Part shown: positions 26,541 through 37,334 of the stretch, piece after piece | How positions within the stretch are numbered: the first letter of the stretch is position 1 | How the letters are laid out: each line of letters starts with the position of its first letter | Assembly (NCBI RefSeq): GCF_000350225.1 | Contig: NW_005178634.1 | Location: forward strand, 61,185 to 125,184 | Direction: 5' to 3' | DNA length: 64,000 nt | Origin: Chondrus crispus | Lineage: Eukaryota > Rhodophyta > Florideophyceae > Gigartinales > Gigartinaceae | The notes under the pieces: model-generated | What the model was told of the DNA's origin: nothing | Databases searched by the model: none | What the model saw: only the letters and a program-made list of their open reading frames with translations | Made by a program: the position numbers and the translations under genes

Positions 26541-29111
26541 ATGAGCCAGGAGTGCGAGCCCTCGATCCGCTCCGAAGCGGCGGATCCGAGTCCGGACGCT
26601 GTGCGATCCCCATCCGCCTCGTCGGGCGACGGCGACGCAGGTCCTCGTGACCGCGAACCGTCGCTCGGATCCTCTGAGGAAAGAGCGGCGGCGATGTTCG
26701 AACGCATAGCCGAATACATCGAGGAAGTCCGTACTTCCCTTCGGATCGATGTATCGGACCATGCATACACTCGATGTATGGCCGAACTCCGCTCCCTGCG
26801 TGAAGGGAGGTTCAATAGATTGACGCAGTCCTTAGAGAATCTCCGAGCACTGATCGACGAGTTACACTCGCGGATAGTGCTCGTCGAACACTCGCCTCTC
26901 GTATCGCCCGGACCGTCTGGGCAAGGTCGTCCCGAGGGGCCGACCCTTACGAGACGACCTGAGGACCGATCCTCCCCGTCTGCGGAACAGTTGGGTACGT
27001 TCGCGCACTTCTCCGCCGAGCTCAACGCCACACGTCGGCGTGCTCGTGACATGGAACGGACTATGGCTGCAAGGCTGCCCGGTGCCCCCACGAGAGGGCC
27101 CGGTGGTACCGTACCTCCGAGCGCCGTCGCTCCGGACCGTTGGGGACCGGCTGGTGCCGACACCAGCCGAACGGCGGAAGGCAACCGCCTTCCGACAGGC
27201 GCGAATTACGCGTCTGAGAACCAAGCATTGCCGCCTATCCCCGGAAGTAGGCGGCAGATGGAACGCGTATCGTATCGCGACGACCCTGACCGTGGAGGAG
27301 CCGCCCGCGGATCTGGAGTACCGATGTACTCTGTCGATCCCCGCTGAGGCGGCTACCCGCCGGCGGATTACGCCGAGCCTCCTTGTCCGGTAGACGTTTA
27401 TACGCTACCCGTCACCCCCCTCGGCACGCTGGGTCCCGCCGAACCCAGACTCGAGCCGGTACATACAATGATCCAAGAGTTCAGTGCCGTCGCTGACTAT
27501 CGTATGTACCGGCTGGATAACACCTCGAGGCTCGTTACCTCGGGTGACGCGGGACGGATCGCGAAGTACGTTCAACGCTGCCGTGGGATCGGACCTACGA
27601 TGAGGAGCTTTGACGGTACGGACCCGATCCAGCTCCTACCGTTCTTGAAGGATGTCCGAATAACCTTCAACTCGCAACACCTTACCGATAGTGTTGCGGT
27701 ACGAGTCCTCGCGCATTTCCTAGAGCGCGACGCGGAGCGCCTGTATACGAGTTATACAATGCGTGGCCTCCGCGCCGGCCAGCTACACGACGACGTGAGC
27801 TGGCCGGGGCTCTTGAACCAGTTCCTGAAACGCTACCTAACCGACGACGTGTTAGGTCAAGCGTACGACGCTTTCGCGACGGCGCGACAGCAATCTCATG
27901 AAACGGAGAGCACGTTCGCGGACCGGCTCGAAACTGCCGCGTTCCGGTGCACGGCAGTGTTCTCCGAACAGTCCCTCGCGCACTACTTCGTGCGGGGACT
28001 GGCACGGGCGACCCGTGCCGCAGTTTCCGAAACTGTACAGCGGCTGCCGAGCCGCCAGAAGACCGATCTTCCAACCATCCGCCGTATCGCCACGGCGGAA
28101 GTCACGACGTACCGCGCTCGGCGCGGTTTACCCCTGCCGGATACGAAACCGGCAGGGAGGGCTGGCAGGACTACGAAGTCCGCCGCAACAAGTTCGCCCA
28201 CCTCGACCCTCCACATCGGGGAGGATGAGTGGCAGGCGGACCCTGTCCTCATTACGCAAGAAGCAGGACCCGTTGGGGGACGACCCCCCTCACCGATGTC
28301 GACCGGAACGACATCGAGTTACGCGACCGCCTTCGCAGCCACTCCAAGAGTGGCAAGGGGTACGGATCCCCGGGTCGCAGAGATCTACATCTCGAGTCGA
28401 GATGCAGGAGCCGAAGCCCCTCGCGTACCCCTCCTGACCGATGAGGAGGCGCGTCACGCAGCGACGTTCGCCTCAACGGATGGCAGCGCGTACGTGTGCT
28501 GGCTATGCCGTACGTACGGACAAGGCATGTACGCGTGCCCGTTCCTGTCGCCGGAACAACGGATGTTCACGGCGTACAGGAACTACCGCTACCAGATGGA
28601 GACACGCCCCGGAGCGCGTAATCTCCTCCGGCAGTCGGTCGGCGAGGGCCGTCCCTCGCGTCAAGGTTTCCCGAATCGTTCGGGTGGGGGCGCACGCTTC
28701 GCCCCGTGCGGAGGCGGGTATCGTTGTAAAGCACTCGATCGTCGTGATCGACCGGAATACCGCCCGTCGGACACAAGTTATCCCCGTCAAGGAGAGAGAG
28801 GGGACCGAGACAGTTCTCGGTTACCCCAACAGGTACAAAACGCCATCATGTACCTGCAAGATTGGGTAGAGGACCCGTATCCTCTACCCACGGAGGGGTG
28901 CGAAGGAGACCCGAATCGCCTCGTCCCCCATATTCTGCGACGACCGGACGTCGCAAGCCAAGGTCAAGAAGTACCCGAATACTTCGCTGACGTCGCGCAG
29001 TCGCAGTGGGGGAATCGTCCCGACCCACGCGGCCAAGCACCCGAAGAAGACCTGGCCACCGATGGCCAGGAAGGTAGCTCAGATAGCACTGGTAGTTCGA
29101 AAAAAGGATAA
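26541..29111 (+). CDS. Gypsy C gag (one in-frame TGA)
   Basis: One frame from ATG 26541 to the stop at 29111, interrupted only by TGA 27345-27347, after which it stays open (restart ATG at 27468). The N-terminal 268 residues are acidic, coiled-coil-like, with LTQSLENLRALIDELHSRIV. The second part has the retrotransposon gag domain (FDGTDPIQLLPFLKDVRITF, LTDDVLGQAYDAF, ESTFADRLETAAFRC, AHYFVRGLARATR). A CWLCRTYGQGMYAC motif near the end may be a diverged zinc finger. Confidence 0.82.
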
Positions 29112-29586
29112 AGACGGTTACATACACGCGGTCGCGTGAGCCGTCTTATCCGTACGAACTAGACCGGACCCCGCGTGCTGGCCAAGGACACGGGGGGTAT
29201 TGTCCGATAATACATCCCCCGTTTGCGGGAGCGAGCACGGGAACACCTGCAGCGCCAATGCAGGAGAACGGGAGCGTCGAGGCCTCCGTAAGCCCGACGC
29301 CGGAGGAGAGCACCGCCGGGACACCGTTAATCCCGGTGATGGTGATTGAACACGAAGGAAGTAATGAATACCGAAAGGAGCCCGTCGATCTCCTAGCTCC
29401 CGTGAGCCAAGGCCCACCGACGAACGGTACTCCGCGTATGAACCGAGCACTCGAGGGGGCGTTACCGAGCCGCGGACTTCCCAGGAAACGCGTAGAAGGA
29501 AGCGCAAGAGGGGTCAACACCGAAAGCGAAATCCCCGACGGAATGTCCTCACCGATAAGGACGCGCCTAAGATAGTCGATGGCCTC
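29112..29586 (+). other. Gypsy C spacer between gag and protease
   Basis: Contains an open piece in another phase (29258-29575) rich in Ser, Pro and Glu without recognisable domains. It is probably part of the gag-pol precursor with shifted phase. Confidence 0.4.
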
Positions 29587-30189
29587 GTGTGCCTCATGAC
29601 GTCAAAAATATACAACGTCTTGGGCTCCGTGGCCACTGGAGGCAACGCGTTCATGCCCCACACGATCGCCGTCGATACGTGTTCGGGGTACAACCTGATG
29701 AGGAAGGCAGACCTTCCCCCCGACTGGACCCGTTACGTGACACGGGACGCGCCATTACCCCGACTGGCTGGCGCGAACAGTAACCCGCTCCGACTTACGG
29801 CCGTCGTCCATCTCGCGGTCAGGTTGCGGAACACGACGTTCCGCGTACCTTTCGTAGTGCCCGAACAGCTCGCTGTTCCCGTCCTACTTGGGACCGCGTT
29901 CATCGATGCCCACGTACGCAGCATAGACATCGATGACCAGAAGCTTGAACTTCGCCACGGTGGCTCCGTAGCCATCGTCGACGGGAAGGGGGAGAAGACG
30001 ACGCCTACCAGGCGACGCGGACGCCAGACGAGCCGACCAGATGTACGCGAGGAGGCCCCGCAGGCGATCCGCATCGCTCGCTGGGTTACCATCCCCGCGA
30101 GGTCACAAGCCCGAGTGCGTGTGACAACCGCGGGAAGGGCCTCGTGTTCCTGGAGCCCAAGCCCTCACTCCAACACCGACATGGAGTGA
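29587..30189 (+). CDS. Gypsy C protease
   Basis: 200 codons. TIAVDTCSGYNLMRKADLPP corresponds to the retropepsin DT/SGA box, with Cys in place of the first Gly. VPVLLGTAFIDAHVRSIDID is the downstream strand-loop (LG-F). The frame overlaps the RT frame by 46 bases in another phase. Role: processing of the Gag-Pol polyprotein. The active-site variant may be inactive. Confidence 0.75.
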   Translation: MCLMTSKIYNVLGSVATGGNAFMPHTIAVDTCSGYNLMRKADLPPDWTRYVTRDAPLPRLAGANSNPLRLTAVVHLAVRLRNTTFRVPFVVPEQLAVPVLLGTAFIDAHVRSIDIDDQKLELRHGGSVAIVDGKGEKTTPTRRRGRQTSRPDVREEAPQAIRIARWVTIPARSQARVRVTTAGRASCSWSPSPHSNTDME

Positions 30190-31160
30190 AGTTGACGAAT
30201 GGCGTCGCGGAGGTTCTGCCAAATCAGACCTTCGACGTCATCGTCGCGAACTTCTCGCGACGGGAGAGGCGGCTTCCGAAGCACACCGTCGTGGGATACG
30301 CACAGCGCAACCCCCTTGCGATCCTCACGCCCGAACGGAGGGTCGCCGAGGGGATGGCGCACGCGCTACACCTGACCGACTTGACCGATCAAGTCGGAGG
30401 GGTAGGAGTTGGCCGATCCAACTCCGACGACCAGACCACCGCGGGTGACGGAGAGGTTGACACGGACGAACGGTCACCTTTATACCACCCGGCGGCGGGG
30501 GGTACTGTACCCCCACAGAATAAGGATCCCGAAAATCCACCGATGGATTGGGAAATAGAGGTTGACTTATCATACATCGAGGATGACCAGCTCCATGTCC
30601 ACGTACTCGAGATGCTCCGTAAGCACTCGAGTCTGTGGAGCGGTGCGGTCGGAACTATCCGAGCGACGGAGCACCGCATTACCCTGGAACCGGGTACGAA
30701 GCCGATACGCTCGATGCCCTACCGTAACGGGCCCGCGATGCGTGAAATGGTCGCAAAGGAGGTCACCAAGATGTTCAACGCAGGGTTTATCGAACCCGCG
30801 AGCACCGAGTGGGCGTCCCCGGTGGTGCTCGTACCGAAGAAAGACGGCTCTCTTCGGTTCTGCGTAGACTATCGGCGTCTCAACGCGAAGACTGCAGCGG
30901 ATTCGTATCCGCTGCCGCGTATGGACGACTGCATCGACTCGTTAGGAGATGCAGCCGTCTTTACGACGTTGGATTGCAATTCCAGTTATTGGCAGATCCC
31001 GGTCGCTCCGGAGGACCGGGATAAGACAACCTTTACGACGCGCATGGGCACGTTTCGCCACCTGCGAATGCCGTTCGGACTAAAAGGGGCACCGGCCACC
31101 TTCCAAAGCGCCCTGGATATTATTCTCTCACGCGTTCGCTGGCCTCGTCTACCTCGATGA
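30144..31160 (+). CDS. Gypsy C reverse transcriptase, N-terminal part
   Basis: 338 codons. EHRITLEPGTKPI, GFIEPASTEWASPVVLVPKK, RFCVDYRRLNAKT, TLDCNSSYWQIPVAPEDRDK and RHLRMPFGLKGAPATFQ are Gypsy RT blocks in order. A one-base phase change at about 31133 follows ILSRV, so the last residues of this frame are not native. The catalytic YLDD is in the next phase at 31150-31161. Confidence 0.9.
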   Translation: MFLEPKPSLQHRHGVKLTNGVAEVLPNQTFDVIVANFSRRERRLPKHTVVGYAQRNPLAILTPERRVAEGMAHALHLTDLTDQVGGVGVGRSNSDDQTTAGDGEVDTDERSPLYHPAAGGTVPPQNKDPENPPMDWEIEVDLSYIEDDQLHVHVLEMLRKHSSLWSGAVGTIRATEHRITLEPGTKPIRSMPYRNGPAMREMVAKEVTKMFNAGFIEPASTEWASPVVLVPKKDGSLRFCVDYRRLNAKTAADSYPLPRMDDCIDSLGDAAVFTTLDCNSSYWQIPVAPEDRDKTTFTTRMGTFRHLRMPFGLKGAPATFQSALDIILSRVRWPRLPR

Positions 31161-33315
31161 CGGTATCGTGTTCTCGCGTACGCACGCGGAACATGCAAAG
31201 CATCTCAACACTGTCTTGAGCTTGCTTGGGAGTGCCGGAATCTCCCTCAAGCTCAAGAAGTGTAGCTTCTTTCAGCCGAAGGTACACTACCTGGGGCACG
31301 TCATTTCCCCAGGTAAGTTAAGCGTGGCCGACACGGCGGCCGATGCCTTCAAGACGTTCACGTTCCCAAGGACACTTACGCAAGTGCGCTCGTTCCTCGG
31401 GGCGTGCAACGTATACCGCCGATTCGTTAAGGGGTTCGCGAAGATAGCGCGTTTTCTGACCGACATGACGCGCAAAGAGGCGGATCCTGACTTCTACAAC
31501 CCCACGGAGGCCCAACTGAACGCGTTCGAGAACCTCAAGAGGTGTATGATCGCTCCGCCGATCCTCGCGCTACTGCGGTACGGCCGTCCGTACATGATCG
31601 ACACGGACGCGAGTGCCTACCAGCTTGGCTGCGCGCTGCTCCAGGAGCACGACCAGCCAAACGATTGGCGCCCCGTAGGCTATTGGTCCTACTCGCTGAA
31701 CGACAGCGAGCGCAACTACAGCGACATGGAACGCGAGTGCTTCGCCGTAGTGTGGGCCGTCCGCACACTACGGCCGTACGTAGAAGGCACGAAGTTCACC
31801 GTACGGACGGACCATGACGCCCTCCGATGGCTCATGTCCCTCACCGAGAGTTCCGGAAGACTCACCCGGTGGCGGCTGCGTCTGGCTGAATACGATTTCA
31901 CCATTCAGTACCGTCGCGGACGCGTGCATCATGTGACCGATGCCCTGTCACGACTCGTGTCGCCGAAGGTCGCCGATGACCCTCGCTCCACCGTCGAGGT
32001 GGATGACGACATCCCCACTTTTGACGGGGGCACGACAGTTCGAGACGTATCGAACGAGCTCACGGATCACGCTTTTACCGCGAGCTGTGATAATCAGGCC
32101 GTCCATGTCTTCGTAAAGACACGGAAGCAAGCCAAAGCCCGAACAAGGTCGCGCGTACGGACGCGCGACGAACCGCAAGGTGACGACGAAGCCCCCGCTC
32201 TCCAAGGACCCAATTCGTTTTGGGAGGAGAACGACGAGTTCGACGCCGCCGACATCGAGCGCGCCGAAGACCCCGAGGCTGGCGCGCTGGACTCCCCGGT
32301 CGCCCCACCGCAGGACGACCTTCCGGCCCCTCTTACGATAGAGGAGATAGCCGAGGAGCAGCGCGTGGATGACTTCTGCCAAACCGTTTTGGCACGACAG
32401 TCAGAGTCCCGGGACTCCGCGTTCTTCGAGGACCACCAAGAGGTGCTCAAACGGAGACACCCCTTTGATCCTGATATCGTCCAGGTGGTGGTACCTCGGA
32501 CACTCCGCGCTAGGCTCCTCCGCCTGTGCCACAACCCGGCCATCGCGGGACACGCGGGCCAGAATCGTATGTACTTCGCCCTTCGACGCGAGTACTACTG
32601 GCCCCATCTCGCTGCAGATGTCGCTGCCACGGTGCGAGGGTGTCGGACCTGCGCGATGAACCGGGTCAAGTTGCGGAAACACCTCAACCGTTTGAAGTTG
32701 TTCCCCGCCAAGCCGCCACTCGAGAGCCTCGCCATTGACTTCTTGGGTCCGCTCCGGAAGACGAACGCAGGGAAACGTTTCCTCCTCGTTATCACAGACC
32801 GCTTCACTAAGTTAACACAAGTTGTCGCGCTTCGAACAGTGACCGCGTACATTGTCGGGACAGCATTCTGTGACGCGTGGGTCTTCAAATACGGCGTTCC
32901 GCGTTCGCTGTTGTTGGACAACGATCCTCAATTTAACGCGAAGTTCTTCCACAGCGTGTGTCACGTACTAGGGATAACTAACTTATATACGTCCACGTAT
33001 CATCCCCAGACGAATGGACAGGTTGAACGTTACAACCGGACTATCGCGTCGATGCTTCGGAACTACGTCAACGAGCATCAGGATGATTGGGACGTGTACG
33101 TGGGACCGCTTACGTACGCGTACAATTCCCACGTACACCGAACCACGCGTACGACACCCTTTGAGCTTGTGCTCAGCAGACCCCCGCCGGAGTTCTCTCT
33201 TCGAAGAGCCGACGGGGACGCGCCCCCTCCGGACAGGAGAACTCAACGCGCAGAGTTTCTCAAGACTTTGGACGAGACGATCCAAAAAGCTTACGAAAGC
33301 TTGCATCGTACGTAA
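31150..33315 (+). CDS. Gypsy C RT C-terminal part, RNase H and integrase
   Basis: Begins at the intact catalytic box (LVYLDDGIVFS; the open frame proper starts at 31168, 715 codons). RT thumb: YLGHVISPGKL, LRSFLGACNVYRRF-type block. RNase H: MIDTDASAYQLG, MERECFAVVWAV, VRTDHDALRWL, HVTDALSR. Integrase: HHCC finger (about 454-495), IDFLG (Asp 524), LLLDNDPQF (Asp 584), GQVERYNR (Glu 620), a DD35E spacing. An in-frame TAA at 33313-33315 replaces what is Gln in Gypsy D (SLHRT-stop-ARYKRDFD against SLRKEQVRYKRNFD). Confidence 0.92.
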   Translation, partial: YLDDGIVFSRTHAEHAKHLNTVLSLLGSAGISLKLKKCSFFQPKVHYLGHVISPGKLSVADTAADAFKTFTFPRTLTQVRSFLGACNVYRRFVKGFAKIARFLTDMTRKEADPDFYNPTEAQLNAFENLKRCMIAPPILALLRYGRPYMIDTDASAYQLGCALLQEHDQPNDWRPVGYWSYSLNDSERNYSDMERECFAVVWAVRTLRPYVEGTKFTVRTDHDALRWLMSLTESSGRLTRWRLRLAEYDFTIQYRRGRVHHVTDALSRLVSPKVADDPRSTVEVDDDIPTFDGGTTVRDVSNELTDHAFTASCDNQAVHVFVKTRKQAKARTRSRVRTRDEPQGDDEAPALQGPNSFWEENDEFDAADIERAEDPEAGALDSPVAPPQDDLPAPLTIEEIAEEQRVDDFCQTVLARQSESRDSAFFEDHQEVLKRRHPFDPDIVQVVVPRTLRARLLRLCHNPAIAGHAGQNRMYFALRREYYWPHLAADVAATVRGCRTCAMNRVKLRKHLNRLKLFPAKPPLESLAIDFLGPLRKTNAGKRFLLVITDRFTKLTQVVALRTVTAYIVGTAFCDAWVFKYGVPRSLLLDNDPQFNAKFFHSVCHVLGITNLYTSTYHPQTNGQVERYNRTIASMLRNYVNEHQDDWDVYVGPLTYAYNSHVHRTTRTTPFELVLSRPPPEFSLRRADGDAPPPDRRTQRAEFLKTLDETIQKAYESLHRT

Positions 33316-33822
33316 GCCCGCTACAAACGCGACTTCGATAAACGCGTACGAAGAATTAACACGCGACTCAAGCCGGAGGACTACGTGTACCTCAACCCCA
33401 CCGATGGGGCGAAGACGTCGAACAAGCTCGCGTCACCTGCCGTTGGACCATACAGCGTACTGGCCAACGACAAACGACCCATCACGATCGACCGTGATGG
33501 GGTGACGGAGCGCGTCTCGGCGGACCGCTGCGTGTACGCGCCCCCTCCGACGGACGCACCACGAGCAAGTGCAAAAACCCCAGGTGACCTTGCCGAAAAG
33601 GTCACCGAGGGCACGCAGTAGGCGGTCGAGCGTCTGCTCAAGCATCGCTTGGTAGAGGACGGTACTACGGAGCTCCTCATCAAGTGGGCTGACTACGACG
33701 AGCCCACTTGGACTGCACGAACACATGTTCCCAAGGAGCTGGTGTCGCGATACGCGAAACGACTGAGAACGCGTACAGGCAGGGAACTCACCTCCGAAGT
33801 GAACGCGGTCGTTCACTCTTGA
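33316..33822 (+). CDS. Gypsy C integrase tail and chromodomain
   Basis: Continues the integrase frame after the TAA: ARYKRDFDKRVRR, VYLNPTDG, GPYSVLANDKRP. A second stop, TAG 33619-33621, is followed in frame by VERLLKHRLVEDG, ELLIKWADYDEPTWTART and VPKELVSRYAKR, a chromodomain. It ends at TGA 33820-33822. A chromodomain at this position directs integration to modified histones in chromoviruses. Confidence 0.8.
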
Positions 33823-33832
33823 GGACGGGGCC
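33800..33832 (+). repeat. Duplicated hairpin/polypurine segment, internal copy
   Basis: 31 of 33 bases match 37301-37333, the segment directly before the 3' LTR. It spans the pol stop codon. The two copies delimit the extra 3.5-kb region of Gypsy C. Confidence 0.85.
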
Positions 33833-36166
33833 CCCAACCGCATCGTTGCCGCGTAATTAACACGTCGCGGTTTGGAACAGATGACGCGTACGAACGGACA
33901 AACGTACCCAACCGGGGCGGCCAACGAAAGCGCGAGAAGCCAAAATTTATTGACCGTCAAGCTCATCGAACACGACCGACGTCGTCAACAAAGCGCCAAA
34001 AGCGAAGACAGTACGGACTGTACAACGAAAATGGCAAGCCCTGGAACATCAAGTACAGGAGGGGAGCATACGATCTCCCAAAATACGCGAGAGCATCACG
34101 ATAACACTCGCCGATCGAGTGCTCGAATCGAAAAACAAGAGCGACGCCATTACGTATGGACAGTCTAAGCTCACTGCGAGACACACAAATACCAAGCGGC
34201 TCGAACCGCTGGTAACGAAGCGTGTCGCGTAGTTGCCACCGAAAAGTAGGAGAGCGACGTAACCCTCCTAGCCAGGAAATGACGCGACCGGTCGCGACGA
34301 GCTCCACGCGTAGGGAGACTCATGATCCCGCGACGGCGCACGACCGAAGAGGTACCGATGGAAAAAGGGCGGGCCTACAAGAACTACAAAGCCGCGCGGC
34401 CCGCCCTACCCCTCCAGTCAATCCGTTACCACGTACCCAAAATAATTTGGGGGAACGGACCAAAATAGGTGAAAAATAAGGTCCGAATGACACTGTATGA
34501 CAAGCCCCCGCCGCCGAGGGCCAGACAGCAAACCGCCGCCGCCTCCGGAAATAATCAAAAAAGGGAAGGCGTACAGTAGGGCAAGGTTTACGTGCGCACG
34601 TGCGCATGCGACCGACAGGACAAGTGGAGTTGGGGGCGACACGCAATCGAACAGCGGAAAGCAGCGCGCGGAGCGCGTTGCCCTTCGGTGAGGTAAGATC
34701 CACACTACAACGAGAGGAGATAAGAGCGGAGTCACCGACCCCCCCTGTCGCCGCGCCGACCCGCCGGCGCGAACCCGCGGGGGCCGCACGAGGCGATCTA
34801 CGACGAAGATCGCGCGACTCGCTGCGCCCCCTCGTCCGCGTCAAGAATTCGCAAGCGAAGCCGTCGCCAAGGACGCGTTTGAGGCGGTGGCACGCTGTCA
34901 TGGGTAGACCACACCCCAGAGATCCTCGCCACGCTCCGCACCAAAGCACCTCCTCGGTAAGAGGCAGACGACGTCGACATTAAAGGGGGAGGTTGAGTCG
35001 TCATCGAAGGACGACCCAACGCAACCGGCCAGAACACTGGGCCCCCTCGCATGCCTCAAGAGGCTACCAGCGGAGCCACCGTCGTGGCAATCACCTCCTA
35101 GTCGTACAGCCCAACTACACGCCCGCGTACCATTTCCTCCGCACGCGCCCCGGTAGGTCGCACCCGCGACGGGTAACCGGCGCACGTACTACGTAGCGAC
35201 GATCAGGTGCCTCCCCGATGGGAGAAGGGCGACGCCGCACGAGACGTACGGGAAAGTCGCCCGCGAGGGGCGACGAGACGCGGCGGTCGAGCCCGAAGAG
35301 CAGCAAGAGAGCAAAGGGATGGGGACGGTCGAAGTTCGACGTACGTGGCCAACCGCGAAATGGTAATTCGTAACACGCCCCTCGTACGCACCAAGGATGT
35401 GCCGGCGGACCCAACGTCACGACACTCAACCCCTTGCCGCGACGCCCTGGTATACGTCAGCGGGCATTGCTCTCCCCGAACCCCAGACTGTCGGGGTAGA
35501 CGATAAGGGCACAACGCGAACGCAGACACGATCGTGACACCGGCGAACTCGGGGAGGCGATCCCTCGCGACCCTCCCTATGCTACTCTCTGACGTTTGTT
35601 TTCTGGCGTGAGTGCACACAGAGGTTAAGACAAACGCGCGCCGCTCCCGGGCGCCGCGCTGGCCAAGGCGACACCAAGTGTGTCGCAAGCCCGAGATCGG
35701 ATAGGGAAGGACGCCCGCTTCCGTGGCGAGTGGCGATCTACTTGCCAAGGAACAGGGGACCGGTCGAAGAACATGGCTCGGACGCGGTGTACAGGACAAC
35801 CCGCACGGGATGATTCTGAGGATGTCGCGCCAGCGGCTCGGGCAGGCGGCGAAGCGGAATTGCGAGGAGGATGACGGGGAACGCGTAAGGCGAGCACGGA
35901 CGGAAGCAGGCCACGACAGGAGACCGCGGTCGCCTCGGAACATGAGCACGGCGTCGCGCGTCGCGCGTCGCCTGAGCAGCATCGACCGTGATGCGGGGGC
36001 GGCCCTGTCGCTCACTCCTCCCAGGTGGGACCCGGCCGACGGCGGAGAAGAGACGAAGTTCCGAACGACTTACGATCTCGCCCCTCGGCTATCGAGCATC
36101 GCGCGCACGGCTCGAATTGTCCGCGAAATACCTTGCCGAAGGCTCGCTTGACTCCCTCCCCTTTCA
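33833..36166. other. Unassigned part of the Gypsy C accessory region
   Basis: GC-rich, with many overlapping open pieces on both strands (plus 33872-34168, 34600-34983, 35723-36151; minus 34320-34949, 35203-36015), none with a recognisable domain. The plus piece at 35723-36151 and the minus piece at 35203-36015 overlap, so at most one is real. It may hold remnants of accessory genes. Confidence 0.4.
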
Positions 36167-37279
36167 TTACGCGTCGTCGCTCCCAGTACGCTCTGCTACC
36201 ACCACTGCGCGCGACACGGGGCGAAATAAGTGAAAGGCTCCGCGAATCCCTCCCGACCAGGACTGGATGTCCGGCAGTCGTGACCACGGAGAGCACGACA
36301 TGCGGTCGACATAGATGACTTCGCCGGAATTGTACGCGAACGTCCTGTCGCAAGGGATCGCGACGGGGATTTGATATGGAACTTCCCCGCCCTTGCCCGT
36401 CAGCCTAGCAAGGACGAAGCCGGCCTCGTCCACGCGACCTGCCTCGTAAATGCGACGCACGCGCATGAGGTCAGGGCGCAAAACGTCACGCGATAATAAC
36501 TCCGCGAGGGTGGTCCCCGTTCTGGCGTAACGACGCCACGGGAACCTGAGCCGCTCCACGGGCAGCGGCATCGAGCGGGCCAGGGCGGTGCCAAACCACT
36601 GGGTGGTGTAGTCGGCCAACTCCGCCCCCGCGTCGAGATTACCTCGGGTCTTCGGAGGCAGGAGGCCCGGCTGCCGGCAGCTCCCCCATGCCACATACGA
36701 CCCGGGGCGCGGCTGGTAAGGCGCGCTCATACGCGGCGCGTCGGACATGTGGTCAGGAGGAACTTCTCCGACCTTCCTGCGTACTACGTCGCCCCCTTGG
36801 GGCAGCGCAGCCCCCGACGAGGCGGGACGAAATTCCACACTCCCGGTGGACCCCGAGGGGCCGCGACTCTTCTGGAAGGGCGGCAGCGCGGGCGCCGCAG
36901 GAGGGACAAATCCCTCTGCGCGAGAAGGCTGCACGACGGAGTCCCCGGAAGAGCCCGGGGGAGGTACTGCACGCGGGGGCACCGAGGCCCCCGAGAACGG
37001 CAGAAGCGCGGGGAGCCCGACGGAAGGGCCCCCAAACGAAGGACGGACCTCAGGAAGCGAGGACATGAGGACGACGACGCGGTGAGCAGCGCGCGAGTGG
37101 CAACGACGAGGAACACCCGCGGCGGCGGGTGAGGAGAGGTGGATGAGGATGCAAAACCAGGGGGCACGGAGTACGGCCGGGTCGTAAGGGGGGCAAGGTC
37201 GATCGGTGGACGGCGCCGAAGACAACGCCGGATCAAGGGGGAACAGGACTAAGGCTCGGGAAGCGACCGGGTCGGACAT
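36167..37279 (-). CDS. Antisense accessory protein of Gypsy C, unknown function
   Basis: An open frame of about 370 residues from ATG 37279-37277 (a further in-frame ATG at 37342 lies in the LTR). The N-terminal ~200 residues are Pro/Ser/Ala-rich and look disordered. The C-terminal ~150 look folded: LADYTTQWFGTALARSM, VERLRFPWRRYARTG, RRIYEAGRVDEAGFVLARL, IPVAIPCDRTFAYNSGEVIY. It lies antisense to the element between pol and the 3' LTR and starts just inside the polypurine hairpin, so an antisense promoter in the 3' LTR could drive it. No family was recognised. Confidence 0.5.
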   Translation of the reverse strand: MSDPVASRALVLFPLDPALSSAPSTDRPCPPYDPAVLRAPWFCILIHLSSPAAAGVPRRCHSRAAHRVVVLMSSLPEVRPSFGGPSVGLPALLPFSGASVPPRAVPPPGSSGDSVVQPSRAEGFVPPAAPALPPFQKSRGPSGSTGSVEFRPASSGAALPQGGDVVRRKVGEVPPDHMSDAPRMSAPYQPRPGSYVAWGSCRQPGLLPPKTRGNLDAGAELADYTTQWFGTALARSMPLPVERLRFPWRRYARTGTTLAELLSRDVLRPDLMRVRRIYEAGRVDEAGFVLARLTGKGGEVPYQIPVAIPCDRTFAYNSGEVIYVDRMSCSPWSRLPDIQSWSGGIRGAFHLFRPVSRAVVVAERTGSDDA

Positions 37280-37289
37280 GGCTCTCTCA

Positions 37290-37327
37290 CTCCTCAAGGG
37301 TGAACGCGGACGTTCACTCTTGAGGAG
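37290..37327. repeat. Hairpin next to the Gypsy C polypurine tract
   Basis: 37290-37306 and 37311-37327 pair over 17 bases with one mismatch around a cgga loop. The right arm runs into the polypurine tract tgaggaggggg (37321-37331) that precedes the 3' LTR. Confidence 0.85.
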
Positions 37328-37334
37328 GGGGCCG

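Noticed and set aside
35203..36015. Minus-strand open frame of 270 codons in the Gypsy C accessory region
   Set aside because: Arg/Ser-rich composition typical of GC-rich shadow frames, overlapped by an equally plausible plus-strand piece; no domain.
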